Notes under the pieces: generated by a model | What the model saw: the letters and a program-made list of their open reading frames with translations, nothing else | What the model was told of the DNA's origin: nothing | The model's database searches: none | Shown here: positions 10,294-18,519 of the stretch, piece by piece | Position numbering within the stretch: the first letter of the stretch is position 1 | Layout: the number at the start of each line of letters is the position of its first letter | Assembly (NCBI GenBank): GCA_965213845.1 | Contig: CBDCAI010000013.1 | Location: forward strand, 1-64,000 | Length of the DNA: 64,000 nt | DNA from: JBBROS01 sp965213845 | GTDB lineage: Bacteria > Pseudomonadota > Alphaproteobacteria > Acetobacterales > Acetobacteraceae | Reading direction: 5' to 3' | Program-made: the position numbers and the translations under genes

Positions 10294-10479
10294 TCATTTT
10301 CTGTGAACCGAGGCGCTCACGGTTCGTAGGACGTTCTCTCGCATGGTCATCAGCTTCGTGCCATTCGGCAGCGTGATGCTTCCGAAGATCTTGTTCGATC
10401 CAGCCTGAAGGCCGCCCGTCCCCGAAGCTGGCATGGCATCGGGCCGGCTCGCCACAGGGGAGGTGGATGACTTTCCCAT
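10294..10479 (-). CDS. Hypothetical small protein
   Basis: A possible 61-aa protein beginning MGKSSTSPVASRPDA and ending in GSNKIFGSITLPNGTKLMTM plus a basic tail. The C-terminal half has balanced composition unlike the Arg/Pro/Ala shadow frames around it, which is the only reason to list it. An AAGGA lies 13 nt before the ATG, rather far. I recognise no family. The surrounding 10190-10530 interval is otherwise empty apart from a doubled AGAGTGCGCC (10254-10273), and looks like a rearranged remnant zone. Confidence 0.3.
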   Translation of the reverse strand: MGKSSTSPVASRPDAMPASGTGGLQAGSNKIFGSITLPNGTKLMTMRENVLRTVSASVHRK

Positions 10480-10531
10480 GGGCGAAATGTCGTCCTTGCC
10501 AGGGCGTAGGGTCAACCACGGCCGCAACAGA

Positions 10532-11221
10532 TCAGAACCGCTCCACCCAGGGCCGCACCGCGATCTCGTCCGTCCAGCAGGACCGGGGCTGCCGCACGAC
10601 GTCCAGCATCGTCTGTGCGATGGCGTCGGGGTCCAGCAGGCTGTCCGGCTTGTCCGCGGGCTCGGGCCGGGCGGCGGCGCGGATTCCGCCATCCACCACC
10701 ACGTGCACGACGTGGATCCCCTGTGGATGCAGCTCCCGCGCCATGCTCTGCGCCAGGCCGCGCAGCGCGAACTTGCCCATGGCGAATGGCGCCGACTGCG
10801 GGTAGCCCTTCACCCCGGCCGAGGCGCCGGTCAGCAGGATTGTCCCCCCGCTCATTGTCCCCGCACCCGCCGCCAGCATCCGCCGCGCCGCCTGTTGGGC
10901 CACCAGGAACCCGCCATACGCCGAGACCTGCAGCGTCTTTGCGACATCGACGGGATCGAGGTCCACGAAGGGCCCGCGCACCCGAAAGCTGGCGTTGTAC
11001 GATACGATCGAGGGCGACGGGATCGCATCGAACAAGGCCGCCACCGCCGCCGGCTCCGCAGCGTCGCATTCATGCAGGCTGGCCCCGATCTCCCGCGCCA
11101 GCGCCGCCAGCTTGTCCGTCCGCCGCGCCGCCAGCGCAACCGGGTGCCCGGCCCCGGCCAGCAGCCGCGCGAAGCTCGATGACAGTCCGGGGCCCACCCC
11201 CACGATCAAGGCCTGGCTCAT
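10532..11221 (-). CDS. SDR family oxidoreductase
   Basis: A 229-aa short-chain dehydrogenase/reductase. The N-terminal nucleotide motif is the slightly unusual GVGPGLSSSFARLLAG, followed by ALAARR, YNASF (an NNA-like position), and LLTGASAGVKGYPQ. The usual YxxxK catalytic pair is missing: the region reads SAPFAMGKFALRGLAQSM, with Phe where Tyr is expected, Lys kept. This is seen in the sequence and suggests an atypical or non-classical SDR. Its ATG overlaps the upstream hydratase stop (ATGA). It is the last gene of the M20 peptidase-hydratase-SDR operon. Substrate unknown. Confidence 0.85.
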   Translation of the reverse strand: MSQALIVGVGPGLSSSFARLLAGAGHPVALAARRTDKLAALAREIGASLHECDAAEPAAVAALFDAIPSPSIVSYNASFRVRGPFVDLDPVDVAKTLQVSAYGGFLVAQQAARRMLAAGAGTMSGGTILLTGASAGVKGYPQSAPFAMGKFALRGLAQSMARELHPQGIHVVHVVVDGGIRAAARPEPADKPDSLLDPDAIAQTMLDVVRQPRSCWTDEIAVRPWVERF

Positions 11222-11952
11222 GCGTAATGCGCCTCCACGATGCCGCAATGGGCGAAGCGCATGCAGACGGCCGCCCCCTCCGCCACGAAGTCCTTGCCCG
11301 TCCAGGAGCCCGTGGTCACGAACTGCCCGGCCTTCAGCCCGCCCGCCCAGACCGCACCCGTGTCCGCCAACCAGGCCAGCATCGGCAGCATCGCCCCCGC
11401 GGGGTTCCCCACGGCGCTTTTCACCACCTGCCCGTCGACCTCCACCGCGACAGCCTCCGCCACCAGGTCGATCTCCTGCCAACCCGGAATGGCAGCGCCC
11501 CAGACCAGCCCGTAATGGCTCAGGCTGTCCGCCAGCGCCGACAGCGGGTCGACCGCGTCCACATCCCGGTAGCGGCTCTGCAGCAGCTCGATCGCCGGGT
11601 GCGCGGAGCCCACCGCCGCCGCGACCTCGGCCGCCGTGTAGGGCGCCGGCCGGGGCGGCAGGTCCGCCGAAAGGCGCAACGCAATCTCGGCTTCCACGCC
11701 GCGGTCCGGGCATTCGGCCTGATGCACCACGGCCGGGCTGGCCATCACGGCGGCGGCGGGCAGCGGCGCGCAGGTGAACTGGCCCGTGGCCGGCGAGAAC
11801 CCGACCTTCCAGCCGCCGATCGGCCCCAACGTCGCCATCACCGCCCGCTGCACAGCATAGGCGGCGTCCCTGTCCGCGGGCGGGACCGGCAGGGCGCGCG
11901 GCCGCTGCGCCGGATCGTACCGGGCCGCCAGCAGGATGGCCGCGGCGCTCAC
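11218..11952 (-). CDS. 2-keto-4-pentenoate hydratase / fumarylacetoacetate-hydrolase-like protein
   Basis: A 244-aa protein of the MhpD-like hydratase family, which adds water to 2-hydroxydienoates in meta-cleavage pathways or decarboxylates related oxo-acids. Visible family pieces are GGWKVGFS, the acidic cluster GVEAEIALRL (metal ligands), HPAIELLQSR and, near the C-terminus, VTTGSWTGKDFVAEG. The start is the GTG at 11952, overlapping the M20 peptidase stop in GTGA; length then matches the family. Without ring-cleavage genes nearby its substrate is uncertain. Confidence 0.85.
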   Translation of the reverse strand: MSAAAILLAARYDPAQRPRALPVPPADRDAAYAVQRAVMATLGPIGGWKVGFSPATGQFTCAPLPAAAVMASPAVVHQAECPDRGVEAEIALRLSADLPPRPAPYTAAEVAAAVGSAHPAIELLQSRYRDVDAVDPLSALADSLSHYGLVWGAAIPGWQEIDLVAEAVAVEVDGQVVKSAVGNPAGAMLPMLAWLADTGAVWAGGLKAGQFVTTGSWTGKDFVAEGAAVCMRFAHCGIVEAHYA

Positions 11953-13064
11953 AGCGTCGCCAACAGGTCGGCCAGCATCGCGGCCCGGGGCGCCAGCGCC
12001 TCCCACAGGATGTGCTCGTGGTCCGCATGCGCGCCGGCGCCGGGGCAGCCGAGCCCGTCGAGCGTCGGGATGCCCAGGGCGGCGGTGAAGTTGCCGTCGG
12101 ACCCGCCGCCGCGGTGCTGCTTTCCCAATTCGAACCCCGCCTTCGCCGCCGAGGCCCGCGCCTTCTCGAACAGGGCCAACCCGCCCTCCGACTCCGCCAT
12201 GGGCGGCCGGTTCATCCCGCCGCCGATCTTCAGCGTGCAGCGGGGGTCGATCGGCGTCAGCGCCAGCAACGCCGCCGCCATGCGCTCGCCCGCCGCGACG
12301 CTGGGCACCCGCAGGTCGATCTCGCAGCCCGCCCGGTCCGCGATCACGTTCGGCCGCGTGCCGCCCCAGATGGGGGCCGGGTTCAGCGTGATCCCGGCGG
12401 CGACGTCGACCATGGCGTGGATGCGCCCGATCTGCTGCGCCAGCTCCACCACCGCGCTGGCGCCGTCCGGGAAGTTGCCCCCGCTATGGGCGCCCTTGCC
12501 CGTCACCTCCAGCGTGAAGCGCCCGACCCCCTTGCGCGCCGTGACGCACACGCCCTTGGGCCCCGCCGGCTCCAGGATCAGCACGCATTCGGCGCCGCGC
12601 GCCTCCGCCTCGATCAGGTCCCGGCTGGTCGGGCTGCCCACCTCCTCGTCGGGCGTCAGCAGCAGCGTGATCGGCCGCTTCGTGCGCACGCCGCTGCGCA
12701 GGATGGTCCGCAGCGCGTTGAACCCCAGGAAGCTGCCGGCCTTCATGTCGTAGATCCCCGGCCCATGCGCCGCCCCGCCGCGCACCACGAAGGGCATCGT
12801 CTCCAGCGTGCCGTGCGACCAGACGGTATCGAGGTGCGCCACCATCAGGATCGGCTTGCCGTTGCCCGTCCCGCGGGAGCGGGCGACCAGGTTGTCGCCG
12901 TAGCCGTCACGCCCCGGGATGCGCTGGAGCTCGGCCCCGGCCGCAGCCAGGTCGCGCTCGGCCATGTCCATGAGCCCGTTCACCGCGGCCGCGTCCGTCG
13001 TCGGCGTCTCGTGCGTCACCCACGTCGCGAGCTCGTCCAGCAGGGTCTTCGATTCCAGCGACAT
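11949..13064 (-). CDS. M20 family metallopeptidase (carboxypeptidase G2-like)
   Basis: A 371-aa zinc hydrolase. Metal-site motifs in order: LMVAHLDTVW (His/Asp), GPGIYDMKAG (bridging Asp), LTPDEEVGS (catalytic and metal Glu) and, at the C-terminus, GCPGAGAHADHEHI (final His ligand). The dimerisation domain lies between about residues 180 and 290 (GKGAHSGGNFPDGASA). No signal peptide is seen, so it is probably cytoplasmic. First gene of a three-gene operon with overlapping stops and starts. Likely trims a C-terminal amino acid from a small peptide or folate-like amide; substrate not determinable. Confidence 0.9.
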   Translation of the reverse strand: MSLESKTLLDELATWVTHETPTTDAAAVNGLMDMAERDLAAAGAELQRIPGRDGYGDNLVARSRGTGNGKPILMVAHLDTVWSHGTLETMPFVVRGGAAHGPGIYDMKAGSFLGFNALRTILRSGVRTKRPITLLLTPDEEVGSPTSRDLIEAEARGAECVLILEPAGPKGVCVTARKGVGRFTLEVTGKGAHSGGNFPDGASAVVELAQQIGRIHAMVDVAAGITLNPAPIWGGTRPNVIADRAGCEIDLRVPSVAAGERMAAALLALTPIDPRCTLKIGGGMNRPPMAESEGGLALFEKARASAAKAGFELGKQHRGGGSDGNFTAALGIPTLDGLGCPGAGAHADHEHILWEALAPRAAMLADLLATL

Positions 13065-13157
13065 GGCGGTTCCTTGCAGGGGGTGCCTTGCTTTTCGCAC
13101 CGGGGTTTGGCCTTGTCCAACCGCAGGCCGAAGGCCGGGCATAGAGGGACAGCAGGC

Positions 13158-13577
13158 ATGGATGGCGTCGCGTTCGAGGACCTCACGGTCGGGCAGACCG
13201 CTCGGCTCGGCAAGACGATCACCGAGGCGGACATCCTGCTGTTCGCCGCCGTCAGCCTGGACACCAACCCCGTGCACATGGACGCCGAAGCCGCCGCCGG
13301 GTCGATGTTCGGGGAACGCGTCGCGCACGGCATGCTGTCGGCCGGGCTAATCAGCGCCGTGCTCGGCACGCGGCTGCCGGGCGCAGGGACCGTCTACCTG
13401 GCGCAGACGCTGCGGTTCCGCGCGCCCGTCAAGATCGGCGACACCGTGGTGGCCGAGGTGGAGGTGACCGAGCTCGATCCCCGCCGCAAGCGCGCCACGC
13501 TGAAGACGACCTGCACCGTGGCGGGCAAGACCGTCATCGAGGGCGAGGCGACGGTGATGCCGCGCAGCCGGGCCTGA
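13158..13577 (+). CDS. MaoC-like (R)-specific enoyl-CoA hydratase
   Basis: A 139-aa single hot-dog domain protein. The catalytic hydratase-2 motif is visible: AAVSLDTNPVHMDAEAAAGS followed by VAHGMLSAGLISAVLG (Asp and His at the expected positions). Such enzymes hydrate trans-2-enoyl-CoA to (R)-3-hydroxyacyl-CoA, often feeding polyhydroxyalkanoate synthesis. Length is normal. Divergent from the M20 operon and 11 nt before ribF, which may share its transcript. Confidence 0.88.
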   Translation: MDGVAFEDLTVGQTARLGKTITEADILLFAAVSLDTNPVHMDAEAAAGSMFGERVAHGMLSAGLISAVLGTRLPGAGTVYLAQTLRFRAPVKIGDTVVAEVEVTELDPRRKRATLKTTCTVAGKTVIEGEATVMPRSRA

Positions 13578-13588
13578 GGCGCAAGCCG

Positions 13589-14548
13589 ATGCGGATCGTC
13601 CGAGACTGGCGCAGCCTGCCCGCCGCGATGCGCGGCGCCACCGTGGCGCTCGGCAACTTCGACGGCGTGCACCTGGGCCACGCCCACCTGCTCCGCACCG
13701 CGCACGCCGCCCGTCCCGGCGCCCCTCTCGCGGTATTGAGCTTCGAGCCGCATCCGCGCGAGTGGTTCCGCCCGGAAGACCCGCCCTTCCGCCTGACCCT
13801 GGCCGCCGAGCGCGCCGACGCCCTGGCCCGGCTCGGCGTGCAGCTGCTGTATGAGCTGCCCTTCGACGCGGACCTCGCCGCCCGAACCGCCGAGACCTTC
13901 GTCGCCGAGGTCCTGCACCAGGGCGTCGGCGCCGCCCACCTGGCCTGCGGGGCCGACTTCGCGTTCGGCCACCGCCGCGGCGGCGACGCCCCGTTCCTCG
14001 CGGCCCGGGCCGAGGCGCTGGGGATCGGCCTCACCATCGTGCCCAAGCTGTCCGACGCGCAGGGCCCCATCAGCTCCACGCGCATCCGCCGCCTGCTACA
14101 GGACGGCTACCCCGAGCGGGCCGCCACCGAGCTGGGCCGCCCCTGGTCCATCCGCGGCCCGGTGACCCATGGCGACAAGCGGGGCCGCACCATCGGCTTT
14201 CCCACCGCCAACGTCCCGCTGGGCCGCCACCTCGAGCCCGCCCGCGGCGTCTATGCCGTGCGCGTCACGCTCCCGGACGGCCGGACCGTGACCGGCGTCG
14301 CCAACATCGGCCGCCGCCCGACCGTCAACGACGGCACGGAAAGCCGGGTGGAGGCGCATGTGTTCGACTTCGCCGAGGACCTCTATGGCCAGGACATCGG
14401 CGTGGCGCTGGTGGGGTTCCTGCGCGCCGAACGCAAGTTCGACTCCTTCCAGGCCCTGAAAACCCAGATCGAGCTTGACGCCCAGGCTGCCCGCGCCCTG
14501 TTCGCCGCGCCTTCCGTGCTTGACCCCGGCCCATCCCCGTCGCCATAA
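13589..14548 (+). CDS. ribF: Bifunctional riboflavin kinase / FAD synthetase RibF
   Basis: A 319-aa enzyme making FMN from riboflavin and then FAD. The FAD synthetase half (about 1-180) has ALGNFDGVHLGHAHLL (nucleotidyltransferase HxGH-type motif) and ISSTRIRRLLQDG. The riboflavin kinase half (about 185-305) has GDKRGRTIGFPTANV and TGVANIGRRPTVNDG. Placed before ileS and lspA, a common bacterial arrangement. Confidence 0.96.
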   Translation: MRIVRDWRSLPAAMRGATVALGNFDGVHLGHAHLLRTAHAARPGAPLAVLSFEPHPREWFRPEDPPFRLTLAAERADALARLGVQLLYELPFDADLAARTAETFVAEVLHQGVGAAHLACGADFAFGHRRGGDAPFLAARAEALGIGLTIVPKLSDAQGPISSTRIRRLLQDGYPERAATELGRPWSIRGPVTHGDKRGRTIGFPTANVPLGRHLEPARGVYAVRVTLPDGRTVTGVANIGRRPTVNDGTESRVEAHVFDFAEDLYGQDIGVALVGFLRAERKFDSFQALKTQIELDAQAARALFAAPSVLDPGPSPSP

Positions 14549-14589
14549 CCCCTGCATGACGCACAGGCAGCCCGCGCGAATTATCCGCT

Positions 14590-14610
14590 CGGCCCGGTAG
14601 ACACGGGCCG
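14590..14610 (+). other. Small hairpin in the ileS leader
   Basis: CGGCCCG and CGGGCCG form a perfect 7-bp stem around a GTAGACA loop, about 50 nt before the ileS start in the 109-bp ribF-ileS gap. No T-run and no T-box features (no specifier loop or conserved T-box sequence) are seen. A possible attenuator or leader structure, weakly supported. Confidence 0.25.
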
Positions 14611-14657
14611 TCCGCCGCCGCTCCCCCGCTCGCCGCCCGCTCCGCACGGAACCCGTC

Positions 14658-17420
14658 ATGACCGCCGAAACCAAGTATCCCGTCTTCCTGCCCACCACGC
14701 CCTTCCCCATGCGCGGCGACCTCCCGAAGCGCGAGCCGGACATGCTGGCCCGCTGGGCCCGCATCGGCCTGTGGGACCGCACCGTCGCCGCCATGAAGGG
14801 CCGGCCCCGCTTCGTGCTGCACGACGGTCCCATCTACTCGAACGGCCACCTGCACATCGGCCACGCCCTGAACCGCATCCTGAAGGACGTGGTGATGCGC
14901 GCCCACCGCATGGCCGGGCAGGATGTCGGCTACATCCCGGGCTGGGACACGCACGGCCTGCCGATCGAGTGGAAGGTCGAGGAGGAGTACCGCAAGACCG
15001 GCCGCGACAAGGACGCCGTGCCGGTGCTCGACTTCCGCGCCGAATGCCGCGAGTACTCGGCGGGCTGGATGGCGATCCAGGCGGAGGAGTTCCAGCGCCT
15101 GGGCGTGACCGGCGACTGGGCCGGGCGCTACGCCACGATGGACTTCTCGTCCGAGGCCGCCATCGCCGGCGAGATCGGCAAGTTCCTGCTCAACGGCGCG
15201 CTGTATCGCGGCCTGCGCCCGGTCATGTGGTCGCCCGTCGAGAAGACGGCGCTGGCCGAGGCCGAGATCGAGTACCACGACCGGGTCAGCGACACCGTCT
15301 ACGTCCGCTTCCCCGTCATCGCCGGCCCCCTGGTATCGCCCGCCTGCTCCGTCGTGATCTGGACGACGACGCCCTGGACCATGCCGGCCAACCGCGCCCT
15401 GGCCTACGGGCCCGAGATCGAGTACGCCCGGGTCCGCGTCGACGCCGTGGCCGAGGGCAGCCTGGCCGTCGTCGGCGAGGCGCTGCTGCTGGCCCTGGCC
15501 CTGGTCCCCGCCGTCTGCGCCGCTTCCGGCATCACGCTGCACCACATCGAGCACGTCTATCGCGGCACCGAGCTCGCCGGCACCGTCTGCGCCCACGCCC
15601 TCCGCGGACAGGGCTTCGACCACGACGCCCCCCTGCTGCCGGCCGACTACGTCACCACGGACCAGGGCACCGGCTTCGTCCACATTGCCCCGGCCCATGG
15701 CGAGGAGGACTTCGCCCTCGCCCGCGAACACGGCATCGAGGTGCCGGAGGCGGTCATGGACGACGGCGCCTACGCGACCTGGATGCCCCTGTTCGCAGGC
15801 CTGCACGTGTTCAAGGCCGCCGGCCCCGTCGGCGCGGCGCTGGAGGCAGCGGGCGGCCTGCTCGCCCGCGGCAAGCTGACGCATTCCTACCCCCACTCCT
15901 GGCGCAGCAAGGCCCCGGTCATCTACCGCGCCACCCCGCAATGGTTCATCCGCATGGACGGCCCCGAGCACCTGCGCGCCCGTGCGCTGGAGGCGATCGC
16001 CCACACCGCCTTCATCCCCGAAGCCGGGCGCAACCGCATCAACGCCATGGTCGCCGGCCGCCCCGACTGGTGCATCAGCCGCCAGCGCGCCTGGGGCGTG
16101 CCCATCCCGGTCTTCGTGGACCGCCGCACCGGCGAGCCGCTGCGCGACCCCCAGGTGGTCCAGCGCGTGGTCGACGCCTTCCGGGCCGAGGGCGCCGACG
16201 CCTGGTACTCCGGCGATCCCAGCCGGTTCCTGGGCAACGACCGCGACCCCGCCCAGTACGAGCAAGTCATGGACATCGTCGACGTCTGGTTCGAGAGCGG
16301 CAGCACGCACGGCTTCGCGCTCGAGGACCGCGGCGGGCCCTGGCCGGCCGACCTGTATCTCGAAGGCAGCGACCAGCACCGCGGCTGGTTCCAGTCGAGC
16401 CTGCTGGAAGCCGTCGGCACGCGCGGCCGCGCGCCGTTCAAGGCCGTGCTGACCCATGGCTTCGTGCTCGACGAGACCGGCCGCAAGATGAGCAAGTCGC
16501 TCGGCAACGTCACCGCCCCGCAGGAGGTGACGGACAAGCTCGGCGCCGACATCCTGCGCCTGTGGGTCGTCAACTCCGACGTCTCCGAGGACCTCCGCAT
16601 CGGCCCCGAGATCCTGAAGCAGCAGGCCGAGCTGTATCGCCGCCTGCGCAACACGCTCCGCTGGCTGCTCGGCAGCCTCGCCGGCTTCGAGGACGCCGAA
16701 CGCCTCGAGGTGGCGGACATGCCGGAGCTGGAGCGCTGGGTGCTGCACCGCCTGACGGAGCTGGACGCCCGGATGCGCCGGGCGCTGGACACCCACGACT
16801 GGACCGGCGTCTATCCGGAGCTGCACAATTTCTGCTCCGCCGACCTCTCGGCCTTCTACTTCGACGTGCGCAAGGATGCGCTGTACTGCGACGCGCCCGA
16901 CAGCCTGCGCCGCCGGGCCGCCCGCACCGTGCTGGACATCCTGCACCGCTGCCTGACCACCTGGTTGGCCCCCGTGCTGTGCTTCACCGCCGAGGAAGCC
17001 TGGCTCGCCCGCTTCCCCTCCGAGGACGGCAGCGTCCACCTGCAGCAGTTCCCCACGGTCCCGGCCACCTGGTCCGACCCGGCGCTCGCCACACGCTGGG
17101 CCGAGCTGCGCACCCAGCGCGGCACCATGACGGCGGCGCTGGAGGCCGCCCGGGCCGACAAAATGATCGGCGCCTCGCTGCAGGCGGCCCTCGTCGTGCC
17201 GCCCGCCGCGACGGACCTGCTGGACGCCAACGGCTGGGCCGAGCTCGCCATCGTGTCCGCGGTGCGCCCGGGGGCCGCCCTGGAGGTGGAGCGGGCCGAG
17301 GGCGAGAAATGCGCCCGTTGCTGGCGCGTCCTGCCCGAGGTGGGCACCGCGCATGCCGGGCTGTGCCTGCGCTGCACCGCGGTGGTCGGGCCCCTGCCCG
17401 CCCGGACTGCGGCGGAATAG
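14658..17420 (+). CDS. ileS: Isoleucyl-tRNA synthetase
   Basis: A 920-aa class I synthetase charging tRNA-Ile. The HIGH motif appears as SNGHLHIGHALNR (about residues 59-71) and the KMSKS loop as GRKMSKSLGN (about 608-617). The editing domain is present between (VIWTTTPWTMPANRALAYGP, about 233-252). The C-terminus has a zinc site, CARCWRVLPEVG with a later CLRC pair. Length fits the bacterial enzyme. The ATG at 14658 is preceded by no strong ribosome site. Confidence 0.97.
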   Translation: MTAETKYPVFLPTTPFPMRGDLPKREPDMLARWARIGLWDRTVAAMKGRPRFVLHDGPIYSNGHLHIGHALNRILKDVVMRAHRMAGQDVGYIPGWDTHGLPIEWKVEEEYRKTGRDKDAVPVLDFRAECREYSAGWMAIQAEEFQRLGVTGDWAGRYATMDFSSEAAIAGEIGKFLLNGALYRGLRPVMWSPVEKTALAEAEIEYHDRVSDTVYVRFPVIAGPLVSPACSVVIWTTTPWTMPANRALAYGPEIEYARVRVDAVAEGSLAVVGEALLLALALVPAVCAASGITLHHIEHVYRGTELAGTVCAHALRGQGFDHDAPLLPADYVTTDQGTGFVHIAPAHGEEDFALAREHGIEVPEAVMDDGAYATWMPLFAGLHVFKAAGPVGAALEAAGGLLARGKLTHSYPHSWRSKAPVIYRATPQWFIRMDGPEHLRARALEAIAHTAFIPEAGRNRINAMVAGRPDWCISRQRAWGVPIPVFVDRRTGEPLRDPQVVQRVVDAFRAEGADAWYSGDPSRFLGNDRDPAQYEQVMDIVDVWFESGSTHGFALEDRGGPWPADLYLEGSDQHRGWFQSSLLEAVGTRGRAPFKAVLTHGFVLDETGRKMSKSLGNVTAPQEVTDKLGADILRLWVVNSDVSEDLRIGPEILKQQAELYRRLRNTLRWLLGSLAGFEDAERLEVADMPELERWVLHRLTELDARMRRALDTHDWTGVYPELHNFCSADLSAFYFDVRKDALYCDAPDSLRRRAARTVLDILHRCLTTWLAPVLCFTAEEAWLARFPSEDGSVHLQQFPTVPATWSDPALATRWAELRTQRGTMTAALEAARADKMIGASLQAALVVPPAATDLLDANGWAELAIVSAVRPGAALEVERAEGEKCARCWRVLPEVGTAHAGLCLRCTAVVGPLPARTAAE

Positions 17421-17426
17421 CCGGCG

Positions 17427-17924
17427 ATGACGGTTCGGGCCTGGGGCCTGCTGGCCGCCTTACTGACCCTGGTTGCCGACCAGCTCAGCAAGTGGTGGGT
17501 CGTCGATGTGTTCGACCTGCCCCGCCGCGGCTCCGTCCCGCTGTTGCCAGTGCTGAACCTCACGATGGTCTGGAACCAGGGCGTCACCTTCGGCCTGTTC
17601 CACCAGGAAGGGGCGTTGGGTCCCTGGATTCTGACCGGCGTGGCGCTGGCCGTCGTCGTCGCGCTCTGGTTCTGGCTGCGCCGGGCCGAGACGATACTGG
17701 TAGCGGTGGCGCTGGGCACCATCTCCGGCGGCGCCGTCGGCAACGTGCTCGACCGCATGCGCTTCGGCGCCGTTGTCGACTTCATCCACGCTCACGCCGG
17801 GGGCTGGTCCTGGTACGTGTTCAACGTCGCCGACGCCGCCATTGTCGGCGGCGTGGCCGCCCTGCTCCTGGATGGCGTGCTGCCGTCACGAACGCGCTTG
17901 CGGTCGCCCGGCCTCCGGCAGTAG
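17427..17924 (+). CDS. lspA: Lipoprotein signal peptidase LspA
   Basis: A 165-aa integral membrane aspartic protease that cleaves prolipoprotein signal peptides. Four transmembrane segments are visible. Family motifs: ADQLSKWWV near the N-terminus, NQGVTFGLF, GGAVGNVLDRMRFGAVVDFI (first catalytic Asp) and FNVADAAI (second catalytic Asp). It starts 6 nt after ileS and is followed by a lipoprotein gene, a substrate of this very pathway. Confidence 0.96.
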   Translation: MTVRAWGLLAALLTLVADQLSKWWVVDVFDLPRRGSVPLLPVLNLTMVWNQGVTFGLFHQEGALGPWILTGVALAVVVALWFWLRRAETILVAVALGTISGGAVGNVLDRMRFGAVVDFIHAHAGGWSWYVFNVADAAIVGGVAALLLDGVLPSRTRLRSPGLRQ

Positions 17925-17934
17925 ACACCGGGCC

Positions 17935-18483
17935 ATGAAGACACGCGCCCTCATGGCTGTATCGCTCCTGCTCGGCCTCGCCGCCTGCAGCGGGGATGAG
18001 CTGACCCGCACCTTCGGACTGACCCGCGACGCCCCGGACGAGTTCCAGGTCACCACCCGCGCGCCACTGTCGATGCCGCCCGACTTCTCGCTCCGCCCGC
18101 CCCGGCCCGGCGCGTCCCGCCCGCAGGAGCTGACGCAGCAGCAGCAGGCGGAGGCCGCGCTGAACCCCGATTCGCTGCTGAACCCGCCCACCCGCGCCGC
18201 CAACTCGCGCGGCCAGCAGGCCCTGGTCGCCGCCGCCGGCCGCCCCGCGCCGGCCGACATCCGCAACCGCGTCGACTCGGAAGCCGCACTCGACACGCCC
18301 AGCCGCAGCTTCACCGACCGCCTGCTGTTCTGGCAGCCCGGTCCCAAGCCCGGCACCCAGGTGGACCCGGCGCGCGAGGCCGCCCGCCTGCGCCAGAACT
18401 CGGCGCTGGGCCAGAACCCGGAGGTCGGCGACACCCCGATCATCCAGCAGAAGCGCCAGGGCATCCTCAGCAGCTTCTTCTGA
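17935..18483 (+). CDS. DUF3035-type lipoprotein
   Basis: A 182-aa predicted lipoprotein: signal peptide MKTRALMAVSLLLGLAAC with lipobox LAAC (Cys18), then a Pro/Arg/Gln-rich, mostly disordered chain. The conserved region RDAPDEFQVTTRAPLSMPPD is typical of a family often found directly after lspA in Rhodospirillales and relatives. Function unknown; probably envelope-located. Starts 10 nt after lspA and is likely in the ribF-ileS-lspA operon. Confidence 0.85.
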   Translation: MKTRALMAVSLLLGLAACSGDELTRTFGLTRDAPDEFQVTTRAPLSMPPDFSLRPPRPGASRPQELTQQQQAEAALNPDSLLNPPTRAANSRGQQALVAAAGRPAPADIRNRVDSEAALDTPSRSFTDRLLFWQPGPKPGTQVDPAREAARLRQNSALGQNPEVGDTPIIQQKRQGILSSFF

Positions 18484-18519
18484 TCGGCGCCCCTGCAAAG
18501 GGGGTTGATCACGTCGAAC

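Noticed and set aside
14549..14657. T-box or riboswitch before ileS
   Set aside because: Only a 7-bp hairpin is present; no T-box conserved elements, and T-boxes are not expected in alphaproteobacteria.
14325..17354. 1009-codon open frame on the minus strand
   Set aside because: It is the reverse of ribF/ileS; its sequence is Gly/Ala/Val/Gln-rich without any family motif, an effect of very high GC.
14771..17938. 1055-codon plus-strand frame across ileS and lspA
   Set aside because: Arg/Pro/Ala-rich alternate frame of ileS with no motifs.
18491..18505. CCCC-TGCAAA-GGGG hairpin as a terminator after the lipoprotein gene
   Set aside because: Four-base stem and no T-run.
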